Shown piece by piece: positions 1 through 11,600 of a stretch of DNA of 64,000 nucleotides. Position numbers and translations under genes: made by a program. The notes under the pieces were generated by a model. The model saw only the letters and a list, made by a program, of their open reading frames with translations, searched no databases and was not told where the DNA came from. How positions within the stretch are numbered: position 1 is the first letter of the stretch; every line of letters begins with the position of its first letter. The stretch comes from Aristolochia californica (taxonomy: Eukaryota; Streptophyta; Magnoliopsida; Piperales; Aristolochiaceae), in contig JARWKL010000007.1 of assembly GCA_029961685.1 (NCBI GenBank), positions 1,818,708 to 1,882,707 on the forward strand, given 5' to 3'.

Positions 1-1663
1 TTCTCCATGAGCTAAATTCATGGAGTCCTAAAAATCAACATGGTATCAGAGCTTTGATTTTCAGGACTCACATCCATGGTTTTTTGGATTAAAAAAACCC
101 ATATTTTCTTTGTTCTACCGTTCCTTAGTTTTTTTCTCATCATCTTGCTATTAGTTTTTATTGATTCTTGATTCTTGGATTAGTTTTTTCCCGTCATCTT
201 GTTAGTTTTGATTGGTTCTTTGACTAGTTTTTTTTTTTGCACTAGACCTCCTTTGTGTCTCGGTTGCCTTCCGTTGGAATCTCATCACCAGCGCTGCTCG
301 TCTCTTGCCGTCTGATTGCCGTCCGAAGTTGTTCTTGCTAGGCTACAACTGGTTATATTTCCAGTAGATCGTATTACCATTACTTTACATTGCCAGCCAG
401 ATCGTGGTTTTTTTTCAGAAGCAAATGTTTCGGTTTGGTTTACTGTTTGGACATTTCATTAACGGCAGATACATATCTCTTTAAGAAGAATATTTTTTCG
501 ATTCTCGTTGCTGTTTCTGAAGTGTCGGCCTCTTTGCTGCTTAACAGCAGGTTTCAGAAATTTCTTGTTTGAAAAGTTTCCGTTTCTGTCTTCAAGATCT
601 CTTTGCTGGATCGTTTTTCTGCCAATTGAAACCAAGCCCCACCAGTCTGCCGAGTTTTTTCTGCTGTCCCGTGTTGTTCGGTAGCCAGGGTCGCGGGGAG
701 GAAGACGACCACTCTGTTCGGCGCCGTGCGTCTCTGGACTGTTTCCGTCGAGAGTCTGTCGGCGCCAAGAGAGAAAAAAAAAAAAAACAACTACTGTTGT
801 CGATGGGTTGCCATTTAGTCGGGGGCCAAAGGTCACGTCGCCGTTGCCGAAGACGATGACACCATGAACGAGAAAACGACTGCTGCTGCGTTTTTTTCGT
901 TGTTCTCTGTTTGGCACTTTTGCCGAAGAAGAAGTAACACCGGGCAGCGCAAAGGGAAGCCAAGTCGAAAACGAAGACTCCTTTGCCGCCTCTCTGAGAA
1001 TTATTCACTCTGCTGGCACCGCCAAGCTTCCCGAGCACCAGCTATGTGTTGCTATTTTTCGGAAGTTGCCTTCGTCCCAGTGATGTCTCTTATTTCGGAA
1101 AGTTTTTGTTTCCGTCTCATCTTCAAGATCTCTCTGCTGGATTGCTGTTATTCGGAAACTTTCCTCCCGAAGAACTCTCTCTTTCCGTTCTATTCGGAAG
1201 TCGGGAAGAAGATGCACTGTAGAAATATTTCATGTTTCCTAAGTTAGGAAACATGAAATAATCAGCGCCTGTTCAGCGCGCCTGAGTCAACTCGGACCAG
1301 CAAGCCGAGTTCCCCGCCGACCAACTGCACCAGTCTACTGGGTCAACCCCGACCAACTCGGGTCACTTATTTTCTGCCACAGAATGCGTGCCCAAGATTT
1401 TGGCACGACTTGGTAAATTTTTTTCTCTGGCTGGATTATTATTTTTGAAAAATTGACAAATTATTCCTTGGTCAACATATTATTTGGTATAGATATGTGC
1501 ATTGGATTATTTCATAGGTGATATTACAAGGATTATTTTGGGTCGTGTTAAGTGGGCCCAAGCCAAGCCCATTTAAGTTGCTGCTATTGTGTCTCTTTTG
1601 ATGAGACAGTATTATTGAAGAAGAAGTGGCCTCATACCATTATTTATTGTCAACTCTGTCAAA

Positions 1664-1895
1664 AATATCAAATTTATTTGTGGTTGGGAGTCCATGACGG
1701 AGGAACTTATTTTTATATTTATTGTCAACCCCGTCAAAAATATCGTGGTTGGGAGTCCATGATGGAGGACCTTCATCCCCGTAAAAAATATCAAATTTTT
1801 GTGGTTGGAAGTCCATGACGGAGGAACTTCATCCCCTTAAAAATATCAAATTTTTGTGGTTGGAAGTCCATGACGGAGGAACTTATTGTTATATT
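1664..1895 (+). repeat. Four-copy tandem repeat, unit about 57 bp, inside A1
   Basis: Four successive units contain the phrases GTGGTTGGAAGTCCATGA, CGGAGGAACTT and AAAATATCAAATTT. The last two copies are nearly identical and the first two carry indels. The repeat lies in the non-coding interior of the LTR element. Confidence 0.85.
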
Positions 1896-2173
1896 TATGT
1901 TACTACCCTCCATTAATATCATATATTACTCTACTACTTGAGAGTCATTGTCCAGTGGAGGGACACGGTGGTGGAGGTGGGCACTTCAAATCAATGTCTT
2001 AGCGGTAGGAGTGATTTTTCTTACTGATATTATACCAGCTGGGCCTCATAAACGAGAGCACTAGCGTGAGGAGTGTTGGAAGATGAAGGCATATTATACA
2101 AGGAAGATTTTATACATCATTTGCAACAAGCTGGGAATTCATGGTGTTCTCTCACCCCCAGCTTGAGGGGGAG

Positions 2174-2605
2174 TATTGGAAGACAGGGCCCAAGCCCACA
2201 CGACCAAGGAAGACTCACATATTGAAGTGTATTAGAAGATGGGCCTAGGCCCATAAGACCAAGGAAGACCCATGAATCCAAGAGAGATTGAAGACGGACT
2301 CAAGGCCCATAGATTAAGGAGAAGGTCCATAGGCCCACATACATTGATGGCAGGATGGTAAATAAAGGGTCATCTAATAGAGATGGCATTTGATGTAATT
2401 ATGTAAAAGTTCTAAGGTTTAAACTCTAAACCCTAAGTTCAGGGGTATTATTGTAATATTTTGGTTTCATAAATCTATAAATAGAGCTTCAGGGGGAAGG
2501 TAAGGAGAATCAAGTCCATAACCTCTTCTTCCTCCAGTTTTCTCCCAATGAGTCTCTCTCCCTTTGTCTCCATGAGCTAAATTCATGGAGTCCTGAAAAT
2601 CAACA
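2174..2605 (+). repeat. 3' LTR of element A1
   Basis: The LTR starts TATTGGAAGA (the other family members start TGTTGGAAGA, so one G-to-A change) and ends in ATCAACA. Its first 190 bases are three diverged copies of a unit of about 55-65 bp beginning TTGGAAGATGGGC. It then carries a possible TATA region (CTATAAATA, about 2475) and a CT-rich stretch. The end matches bases 1-40 of the window almost exactly. Confidence 0.8.
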
Positions 2606-2954
2606 TATTTGGAGAGAAAATTTTCTCCATGTATCAATGAAGACATCCTGTTAATAAGAAAACATACAATAAGAATAACATAACCCCAATAAGTTTTGGG
2701 AAGTTGCATATGATATAACATTTTACACCGACCTCTAAAAGATGACAATTTTTTCTTTCTACTACTCCATTTTGTTGTGGAGTGAGCACACATGAAGATT
2801 GATAAATTATCCCATGATTCTAACAAAAACATCAAATTGCTAATTCATATATCAGTGCAAAAAATGCGAAGAGAGACGTCAAACTGGGTTTTTATTTCAT
2901 TATAAAAGTTTTGAAATGCATAGAATACTTTTGACTTCTCCTATAGGAGATATA

Positions 2955-3059
2955 CCCAAGTAGAATGATTAAGATCATTAATAAACAAACCCAAGTAGAA
3001 TGATTAAGATCATTAATAAACAAACCCAAGTAGAATGATTAAGATCATTAATAAACAAA
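2955..3059 (-). repeat. Three-copy 35-bp tandem repeat within Copia integrase coding region
   Basis: Three back-to-back copies of a 35-bp unit containing AATGATTAAGATCATTAATA. Read on the - strand, one copy encodes the integrase segment FINDLNHSTWVYLL, equivalent to the DDHSRxTWVYLL core motif of Copia integrases. As 35 is not a multiple of three, the expansion breaks the frame. Confidence 0.85.
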
Positions 3060-5256
3060 ACAAAGTACTTATATCCAAAAACATTAGAACTGGACATGGT
3101 CTTCATACATCTAAATGTACTAATCTCAAATGGACTACTACTTTTTGTTTGACTAAAGGAAATGAAGCTCGATGATGCTTCCTAAGTTGACATGACTCGC
3201 ACTAAACTATATACTAGACGATAGTTCTAGAAATAGCTAACCAACTTGTTGGAGAAGGATGTCATAATTGTAGATGCCATTGGAAAGGTGAAATTGCGGC
3301 ATGGAAAACATACAGAGTTGGTTGTGATGAACCTTCTAAGTGATATAGTCCTCCTCTCTCATGTGCAAAACCAATCATTCTCTTCGTTGTGAGATCTGGA
3401 AATATATAATGGGTAGGATAGAATGACATTGAGCAATTCAAAATTTTGTAAGTTGACTAATTAACAATAAATAATAGGAAACTTAGGAACAAATAATCAA
3501 AATTTTAATGACAAGGATGGTTTAGGCTGAATTTCACCTACTTCATGAACTAAAGATACAAACCTATCAGTTGGAGTGACATGTTTAAAAGAAGAGGTAT
3601 GAACTAAAATTTGTAAAAAAAGATGACATACCCGACATGTGTGTCGAACGACTTGAGTCAACAACCTAGGGAGAAACTGGACTCACATATAAGGCAGATG
3701 TACTTGAATTGGCAATAGTGGCTGTACGAAGTGTAGGTTGAGCTGTAGTTGTAGATGAGGAGGATAATGAAGCCAACTGAGCAATTGCGTTGAGTGATCT
3801 ACTGGAGCTCATTAGGAGCACCAGGTACAAAACCAATTGCTTGACTAGTGGAGGTTCCATTGCTGTCTTGAACAGAAGAGTTGGGCCATGCTGGTTTATC
3901 AAACTTGTCTTAACACTTATTTGGAAAATGATTCGTCCATCCATCTGAAAAATGATTTGTGCGTGCATAGTGAACACACCTTTTATCACTTTAGCCATCA
4001 CCGTGGCCTCTACCTCTACCAGAACTATCACGACCTTTGCCTCTACCACTTAATACCATGGCTCTTTACAGATTCTGGTCGCCCTTGAGTGTTAAGGGCA
4101 GCTGCATCAACTCCTTTAACTTCTTTGTTCTCTTTTGATGGAAATGCTGTCCCTATATGCATGACTCTATTAAATGCTTTGGAAAGCGATGGAACATCAT
4201 CAAAAACAAGTAATTGGGCTCGGACTGCATCAAATTCTGGTCCTAAATCATCCAGAAACTTAGCTACTTGGATCTGCCTTTGTTGTTTCCGAAGCTCTTT
4301 TTCGTATGTGGTGAAAGAATGAAAAAATATCATTCTCCTGCAAAATGTTTTGCAACTCATTGTAGTAATTAGTTACTATTCTTTCACCTCTATTAAGGCT
4401 AAATAGTTTTGCATACAACTCGTAAACTCTAGATTGATTTTTTCCTACACATACTAAAATTCAAGTGAAATTCACATTTCTTCAGTTATTTCACAATTCA
4501 TAATCTGACTCCTCAACTTAGAGTCCATATTATTGAGTAACTAGGTTTTGATTTGGCTGTCCTTTGCCTCCTAATTATCTGTAGTAGGGAGTGGTGGATC
4601 ATCTTTAATATGTTTTGATTTCCCTTTAGCCTTAAGATAAATTCTTACTAACTTAGACCAATGGAGATAATTTTGAACATTTAACTTCTTTGTAGTGATC
4701 ATAATGGTGCCCTTCCCTCCTAAACCCCGTAACTTTCTTGTGGAAGTGATTATCTCACCACAATCATTTATAGATAATAAAAGTAATCAACACAATCAAG
4801 ATGTATAGTGAACACAACTCGATGCCTATGCAGGTAGTGAGGGCTTAGGGTTTAGGGTTTAGGGTTTTGAACCGATACACTTAATTCTATCATTAACATG
4901 TGAATCACCTTGAATAAGATCAACTTTAACCCTTAAAAAGCGAAATTCTCTAAAAAAGTAGGTTGACATCGGTCTTCCTGTAGATGAAGCAAGCTCCAGA
5001 TACAGGGTTAGAACCCTGCACACCCATCAATTGGAAAAAAACCAAGGCACAACCCTTGTGGATGCTAATTAAGCATGAAACTGCTTAATTGGCAATACAA
5101 GCCATCAAAATGGCATAGAAATAAACTAGATAAATCTGACCTTGACTTTTGATCAGAAGTAATCCTGAAACCCCCTTTCCAGGAGAGTAAAGGTGTCAGA
5201 AAAGGAGAGAGAGTGTTGCACAGGTTCTCAATTAGAACCTTTTTGCTCTGATACCA

Positions 5257-5573
5257 TGAAAAAAGATGTAAAATGAAAGAAGAGAGAAGAAAGAGAGGGA
5301 GAAGACAGACATAGGAGAATCAAAGTGTGTGGAATGGCAATGAATGGGGGACTGAGTTCATCCCCCTCTTCTTTTTGGTTCACTTAAGTGACTTGGAGTC
5401 TGATTACATAATTACCCTTTGAGAAGTAAAGCTCTATAACTCACTAACCATGCATCCAAATAACATGAAATCTGGACTATAGACTTCTCATACTAAACTA
5501 ATCTTGCTGACACTATTACAGATTTATATAGAGAATGTAAAATGACTAAAATAACCCTATTTGATATTTAACA
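5257..5573 (-). repeat. 5' LTR of the - strand Copia relic
   Basis: This 317-bp segment on the - strand starts TGTTAAATATC and ends TTTTTTCA, immediately followed by the PBS TGGTATCAGAGC (5256-5245). The matching 3' LTR is not in the window. Confidence 0.75.
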
Positions 5574-5648
5574 TGTCTTTTCTATAGGCAGTGTGCTTAT
5601 GGAGTTGGAGCAAGCAGTAGTTCACATTTTTCATTCTATTACTTGCAG

Positions 5649-8600
5649 TGTTGGTGTGCACACAGGAAAGGAATTGCGGGATATGGTGGAAAGGATGAAG
5701 CAATCCCAACTTCGGACTATTGATCTTACGAACAATGACTTGGCAAAAGATCATCTACGACATCTAGTAATTCTCTTAACTTAGTTGGATGCCTTAGTTG
5801 CTATACAACTTTTCAAAGGGCTTGGTGATAATATTGATAGCTGTCTAGTTTTACCCTTATAATACTTTTTTTCCTTTTCTTAGTCTTCAAATGATGATAA
5901 AATGCTAAGGTCACAGTGCATGCTCTAGAAAGAATTCTTATGTATCTTACTTGCCCCTTCTTTAATAGCCCAAGAGTGGTGCCCCCTAGTATCCTTTCTT
6001 GTTTAAGAAAATTTCTTAGGAAGAAATAGGAAAAAGGATAGTATTTATCACATGGCTTCACTATGTATGTGAGAAGATTTTCTCACGAGTTATGAGGTGG
6101 ATGTCAACCATGTGTAAAACATGCCTAAACTAGGCAAACCCTTACCTATGCTAATGTTTCTCTCTAGAGTCCTCTTTTTGAATGTTGATTGTTGCCTTCA
6201 TTGTTTGTAGACTTGTTGACTTTCTGCCACATCATCGCCCAAGTTGTCTTTGTTTTCAAATCTCTTAGGAAGAGGCTTACACGGACCATGCGTAGGCTGC
6301 ATTGTGCAGCTTTTATGTACTGTTTCTTTAAGATGATGCATTATACTTGAGAAACTGATGAGTTTTTAGGAACTGGGGATAAATGATACAAGAAAAGGGT
6401 GAAGACAAGCCTTAAGCCTTATTAAATAAGAGGAACGAGATGCCTGCAGCAAAACACTAATGGGGTACACCTTTGGCTATGTAATACCGCCAAAGTTACT
6501 GAAACAAAGTTGAGGAACAAAGGTTGGTGCATGAGTAACCCAGCAACCAGCTTCTCAACTCTAAGGAATTCCTGGTTTTCAAGTTCCAAGAGAGGATATT
6601 TAAAAAAAAGTTTCAAGAGAGGAACTTGAATTTTCATGTGCTGTTTTGTCACTAGTAGTAGCTAATATGAGAGAAAAACTCTCTAAGAAACTATTCTCAG
6701 CAAAATAAAGAGAAGCAATGGTGCTCCAGCAACCGAAAGAAATATTGTGTACTAATTTCAGAACTTGTCCAAACTTACAGCAAATTCACCTATTTATAGA
6801 CTCTAAAACATCTATAGACTGGCTGAAATAAGTAAAGTCACCAAAATAGAACTTTCATAAGACTATACCTTCCTGTGCAATTGAATAATCATATACTAAA
6901 TTGAAATCCACATGTTGGAAAAGAATTCCAGTAATTAACTTAAATAGGAACTACCAACAATGAACACTTTATGACTTTCCTAAGTTGACTACTAATAAAA
7001 GTCACTACTAAGCAAACACTTTTCTAAATAAAACTTTCCTAATTGGGACTCATTAACAAACTATGAAAATAATAAAAGAGAAACTTGTTGACTTTCCTTT
7101 GGTAGAAAGTACTGAAACATAGTACACTCCAGAAAAGTGTCTTACCAGAAAAAGTAAGCAGTCTTTTCAGTTTTCCTCTTTCCTTTTCTGCGTCCTCATT
7201 TAATAAACCTTCAATGGTTTAGGATGACTTAGTTTGCCCTCATAGTTTTCAGCAATTTCTTCAACAATAGAGTTATGTTCTATGTCACTATGCCACTATG
7301 CATCTGTGCCATCAGAAACACATATTCAACCCTTAAATTGTTGTACCCGTAAGTGTATGTTGCCAATTGAGAACAAGTGGGACTCTAAAAATTAGAAGTA
7401 ATCATCATATATGTGTGCCAGTGTCTAGGAAGGTAGAGATCACCCTCTGATCCCAGCTTAATATAGCAGAGTCCCTTGGCGATGAGAGGAGAAAAGAAAT
7501 GCTGGAATAACTATGTATATATTATGGTTTAACATTTTTTTCAAATGAGTGTTTGTGGCTGGTCAGTTTTCTCAGACAACTAATCAATTCCTCTCCTTTG
7601 CCATGTTTCTTGTCATGCTACTGTCCCCTTGGATTGCTGTCCGGCTTGCTCTATGGACTGCTAAGATGACTAAGCAAAGTAGCAGCACGGCTAAGGAGAG
7701 TAAGTTATAATGGTAGCACTAGACCTAAAAGAGAGAAAGGACGAGCACTAGAAGGTTTTGAACTTGAACGAGGAGGAAGAAGATAAAGTTGTGGCTGTTG
7801 CAGGAAGCCAGGCTAGAGCAGACACAAAACAAAAAACAGAAACGAGGGTTGAACTTAGTTGTCCTCTATCTGAACTGTTTTCATTCATATTTAGACTCCA
7901 AATTTTAACATATAAAGTAAATTAACATAGACTCCTACTCTGACAAGCAACTAGAGAACTAGAGAACCTGTATCCCCTTCTCTTTTCTCCAAACCCTAAC
8001 AATTTTGCCAATAATGATGAGACTACCCTTGATCCCTCTATTACATCTGAATTCCTTAAAAGAACCCTATTAACTTTCTAGAATTACATAAGAGTTCTAT
8101 CATTGTAGCCCACCTAACTCAAACTCGATCTTGAGGTCCGGCTTCGGCTTTGAATGTGTCAGTCACTGTCCTCCACATCAGCTTCCTCTTTGTCATCACC
8201 AATATAGAGCTTGAATATTACAACGGTGACTGGAAAGAAATTTTCGGCTTTGAATGACCGCTTGTGCCAGCCACTGTCCTCAACATCAGCTTCCTCTTAG
8301 TCATCATCAATATAGAGCTTGAATTTGTTACTATGGTGACTGGAAAGAAATTTTCATCTCAATTAAAACATAATTCTTGGGAACAGTGGAAATCCATCTC
8401 TGCTTTGATCAGCCACTTCAATGGTCTTCAATTGTCAGTGCCAGGGCAGACCCCACTGGGTGCAGCTATTGCCAATCGCTGGTTCTTGGGATTTTGGTGT
8501 TTTTGTTCTTGCATTTTTGCAAGCTTTAAGGCTTTTGTGAGGCTAGTTGATTGGAACATTTGGGCATCATCCCCAATTTCTAGCTTCAAGCCTCTAATAA

Positions 8601-11600
8601 AGCATCTGTGAGGGCCTTCTCACTCTAATGCACATGGTGAGCTAGTTTTTCAAAATCGACTTCGTAGGAATGGTTTGAACTGGTCTGATGCAACTTGGTA
8701 GTGCCCCATGAAAATTCTGATATGCAGTATGTTCAAAGCAGACGCACATGTTAGTGAGGGCTGTGTCCTGGTATGACATTGAAACTATGTGAGAGCCTCC
8801 CCTTCAAAGTCGAAAGAGGCCAATTGTACTTTTTCATCTTCAGCACTCATTTGGTATGTGAAAAACTGAGGTGCTTCGGAAGTCCAGTCGGCCAGGTCTT
8901 CATCGGCCTTGTACTTAGGGAAGGTGGGGCCATAGGCTGCCTTGAAATGTAGAGCTTGTTTGCTTGATTGCCAAGGACAAAGCCTTCTCCTTGACAATAA
9001 CAATTGGTTCGGCCTGAGGGGAAGGCTTAGAACCTAACGCCTGCTCTGACTATTGTTTCTTACCTATTATACCCTATTGGAGGAGCTGTGCCATAGTGGT
9101 TAGAATACGTTCCTTTGAGGCACGAGCTGTATTCTGCAACTCTAGGATTGGTGATTTATGCCTCTATACAGTCAGCATATGAAACTGTCCATTCTTTAGG
9201 TGACCCTGTCAAACGTTGCTATGATGGAGTCTTCACTAGATTGAATTTGAGCTTTAAAAGCCATTGAAGGTCATTCAGAGGAGCTGGGAAGGGAGAGAGA
9301 GTAGTGAGATGCCTGAAGCTTTCTAAAAATTTAAACTGCTAAACCTGGTCGATTCATGGAGCATCCATGCCAAATTTCTTTGCTTCTGAATGGAACCTGT
9401 TTGGAAACCAACGATAGCACTCAGCATAAGAGAAAGAAAGGACAATAACTAGAAGGGTTTGAGCTAGAATGAAGAGGAAGAAGAAAAAGTTTTGGACAAG
9501 GCTGGAATATGAGTAACCTAACCTCTATCTTCTCAACTCTAGGAATCCTGGTTTTCAATTTCTATGGGAAGGATTTGAATTTTCAGGTGGTTTTGTAACT
9601 AGCAGTAGCTAGCACAAGAGAAAAATCTACCAAGAAGCAGTTCTTAGCAAAAGAGAAGAGAAACAATGGTGTAACTAAAAGGAAAAAACTTATAATAATC
9701 ATCAAAACTAATCTAACGTTACTGCAGATTTCCCATATTTATAGACTAAACCAACAATGAACTTACCAAATAAATTACATCATCAAAATATACTAGTAAA
9801 CCTCCTAATTGCATTTGAATAGTGATTTACTGTAAAATACGTGAAACTTGAAGGTGGAGAGAGAGAAAGAGGAGAGAGAGTTGAGAGAAGCTCTGAATGA
9901 GCTGCGTTGGGGGTAGTGCACAACCCCAATGCTATTTATTAGGTTTAATTGGACAATTTACAAAAAAAATGTCCCTATATACATAAAATCACTTATTCCC
10001 TATAGCTCCTATTCTATTCTTTGTATGAATATAAAAATTTGCACGTAGACTAAATCAAACATGCTGAGTAAGATAGTATAGTAATTTTTTTTTTTTTTAT
10101 TATGAAAGATAGTGTAGTAATATAAAATAACCGATCATGTAAAATGACCAAAATACCCTTGAGCTGATTTTCTCTCACTCCCCCTCAAGCTAGAGCATAT
10201 ATATCCATGAAGCCCCACTTGTCACAAAATGTCATGAATTAACTCTTCCCTAATACCTTGGTAAAAATATCTCCAAGTTGATCTGTCAATCGAACATACG
10301 GGGTGATCACTTCTTTTTTCATCACATCTCTAACAAAATGACAATCCACCTCTATGTGTTTTGTTCTTTCATGAAAAACTGGATTGCTAGCAATGAATAT
10401 AACAACCTGGTTATCACAAAATATAGTTATGACTTCCTTCTCATGAAAGCTCAATTCCCTAGATACCAACCTCACCCACATGAGCTCATTAACAATATAT
10501 GCCATAGCTTCTGCGTTGGATCTAGTCACCATATTTTGCTTTTTACTCTTCCAGTTGATTAAATTGCCTTCTAGGAAGACACAATAACCTGTAGTTGATT
10601 TTCTGTCTAACTTTTACCCGGCATAGTCTTTGCATTAGAAAAAACCTCAATTTTCAAGTGACCATTTTTTTCTAAAGAAGAGACCTTTTCTTGGGGCCCC
10701 TTTTAGATATCTCAAAATTCTCTGCGTTGCTTTTAGGTGGACCTTCTGTGGGTGTTCCATAAATTGACTTACTGCTCTCATTGCAAATGATATATCAAGG
10801 CATGTAACTATGACATATATAAGTTTCCCAACCAGATTCTTATATAGTGTTTTATGTTGGAAGATAACCCAAGTGGCATTAAGGTAATTAAGTGGCACAA
10901 AGGGTGTAATTACGTGCTCTTCTCATAAGGATGGCACAAGGGTGTAATTATGTAAGATGATGTATGTCTACTTATGCCTTTTCCTTTTGAAAACTTGTAG
11001 CCTTAATGGCATTGTAGTCATTGTAACATTCCTTTATAAGCTATAAATAGAGGTTCAAGGCAAGCATTATATCATTAAGTGTCCCCTCTTCTCTCAAATT
11101 CATCTCTAGCCTCTTTCTCTTTTCTCTCAAGCTCTCTTGAGCCCCATCTCTCTCTAGTCGTCTCTCTCTTTCTCTCTTTTATTCTTTCTTCCTCTCCTTT
11201 TTTCTCCTCTTCTTCTCCCTCTCCTCCTTCTCACCCTCTACTCGAGGACCTTATCATGGGATCCTAAATTCAATATGGTATCAGGGCATTGGGTTTAGGA
11301 TCTCGACATTAAGGTGGTGATTAAGTAAGCTTTTATCAAGCTTCATTGTTGGTGAAGCAAGTCTCAGCAAGCAAGATAAGTGTCTTTTGTTTTTCTACTT
11401 TTCATGAGATGATTTTGATAACGTCTTGATCTCAACAAGAGGTTTACCGATTGTTTCTCCTTTGGATAAAAGATAAATGTTTCATCTTGTTAAAACATAT
11501 GATTTCATGATATATAATCAAAGTAGAAGAGGATTAAATGGTGAGAAGAAGAAGGAGAGTTGTGGAGAGAATGTTTAGGAGGAAAAGAAGAAGAGTGACG

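Larger units (their letters stand above)
1..2605 (+). mobile_element. Non-autonomous LTR retrotransposon (family A, copy A1), 5' end cut by window
   Basis: The window opens with the last 40 bases of a 5' LTR ending in CA. A textbook primer-binding site for initiator tRNA-Met (TGGTATCAGAGC) follows at 41-52. A purine-rich tract ending GAGGGGGAGT lies at about 2164-2174 and the 3' LTR runs 2174-2605, ending with nearly the same bases as the 5' LTR. The internal region of about 2.1 kb holds no gag, protease, integrase or reverse transcriptase that I can recognise in any frame. It has duplicated T-rich segments (about 559-620 against 1089-1160) and a four-copy tandem repeat. It therefore looks non-autonomous (LARD-like). 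It sits inside the opposite-strand Copia element that starts at about 2606, so it is the younger insertion. Two more LTRs of this family lie at 30948 and 32018. Confidence 0.8.
2606..5573 (-). mobile_element. Copia retrotransposon relic, 5' part (LTR, PBS, gag, integrase)
   Basis: On the - strand this reads from a 5' LTR (5257-5573, TG...CA) through a PBS complementary to initiator tRNA-Met (5245-5256). Next comes a UBN2-type gag segment (about 4360-4043, with a motif like FLDDLGPEFDAVRAQLL) and a zinc-knuckle region (about 4049-3880, with WTNHF and KPAWPN). Integrase pieces follow (about 3060-2606, with STWVYLL and TYWGYVILIVCFLINRM). Stops and frameshifts are frequent, so it is dead. Element A1 ends at 2605 and this element resumes at 2606. 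Its reverse transcriptase, RNase H and 3' LTR should therefore lie left of the window, beyond A1. It lies within a threonine deaminase intron. Confidence 0.8.

Noticed and set aside
459..1247. Several overlapping long frames on both strands near the left end
   Set aside because: They lie inside the non-coding interior of LTR element A1, have low-complexity composition (Arg/Phe-rich) and match no known protein motif.
1664..1895. CRISPR-like regularly spaced repeat
   Set aside because: Units are directly adjacent tandem copies without unique spacers, in a plant retroelement.
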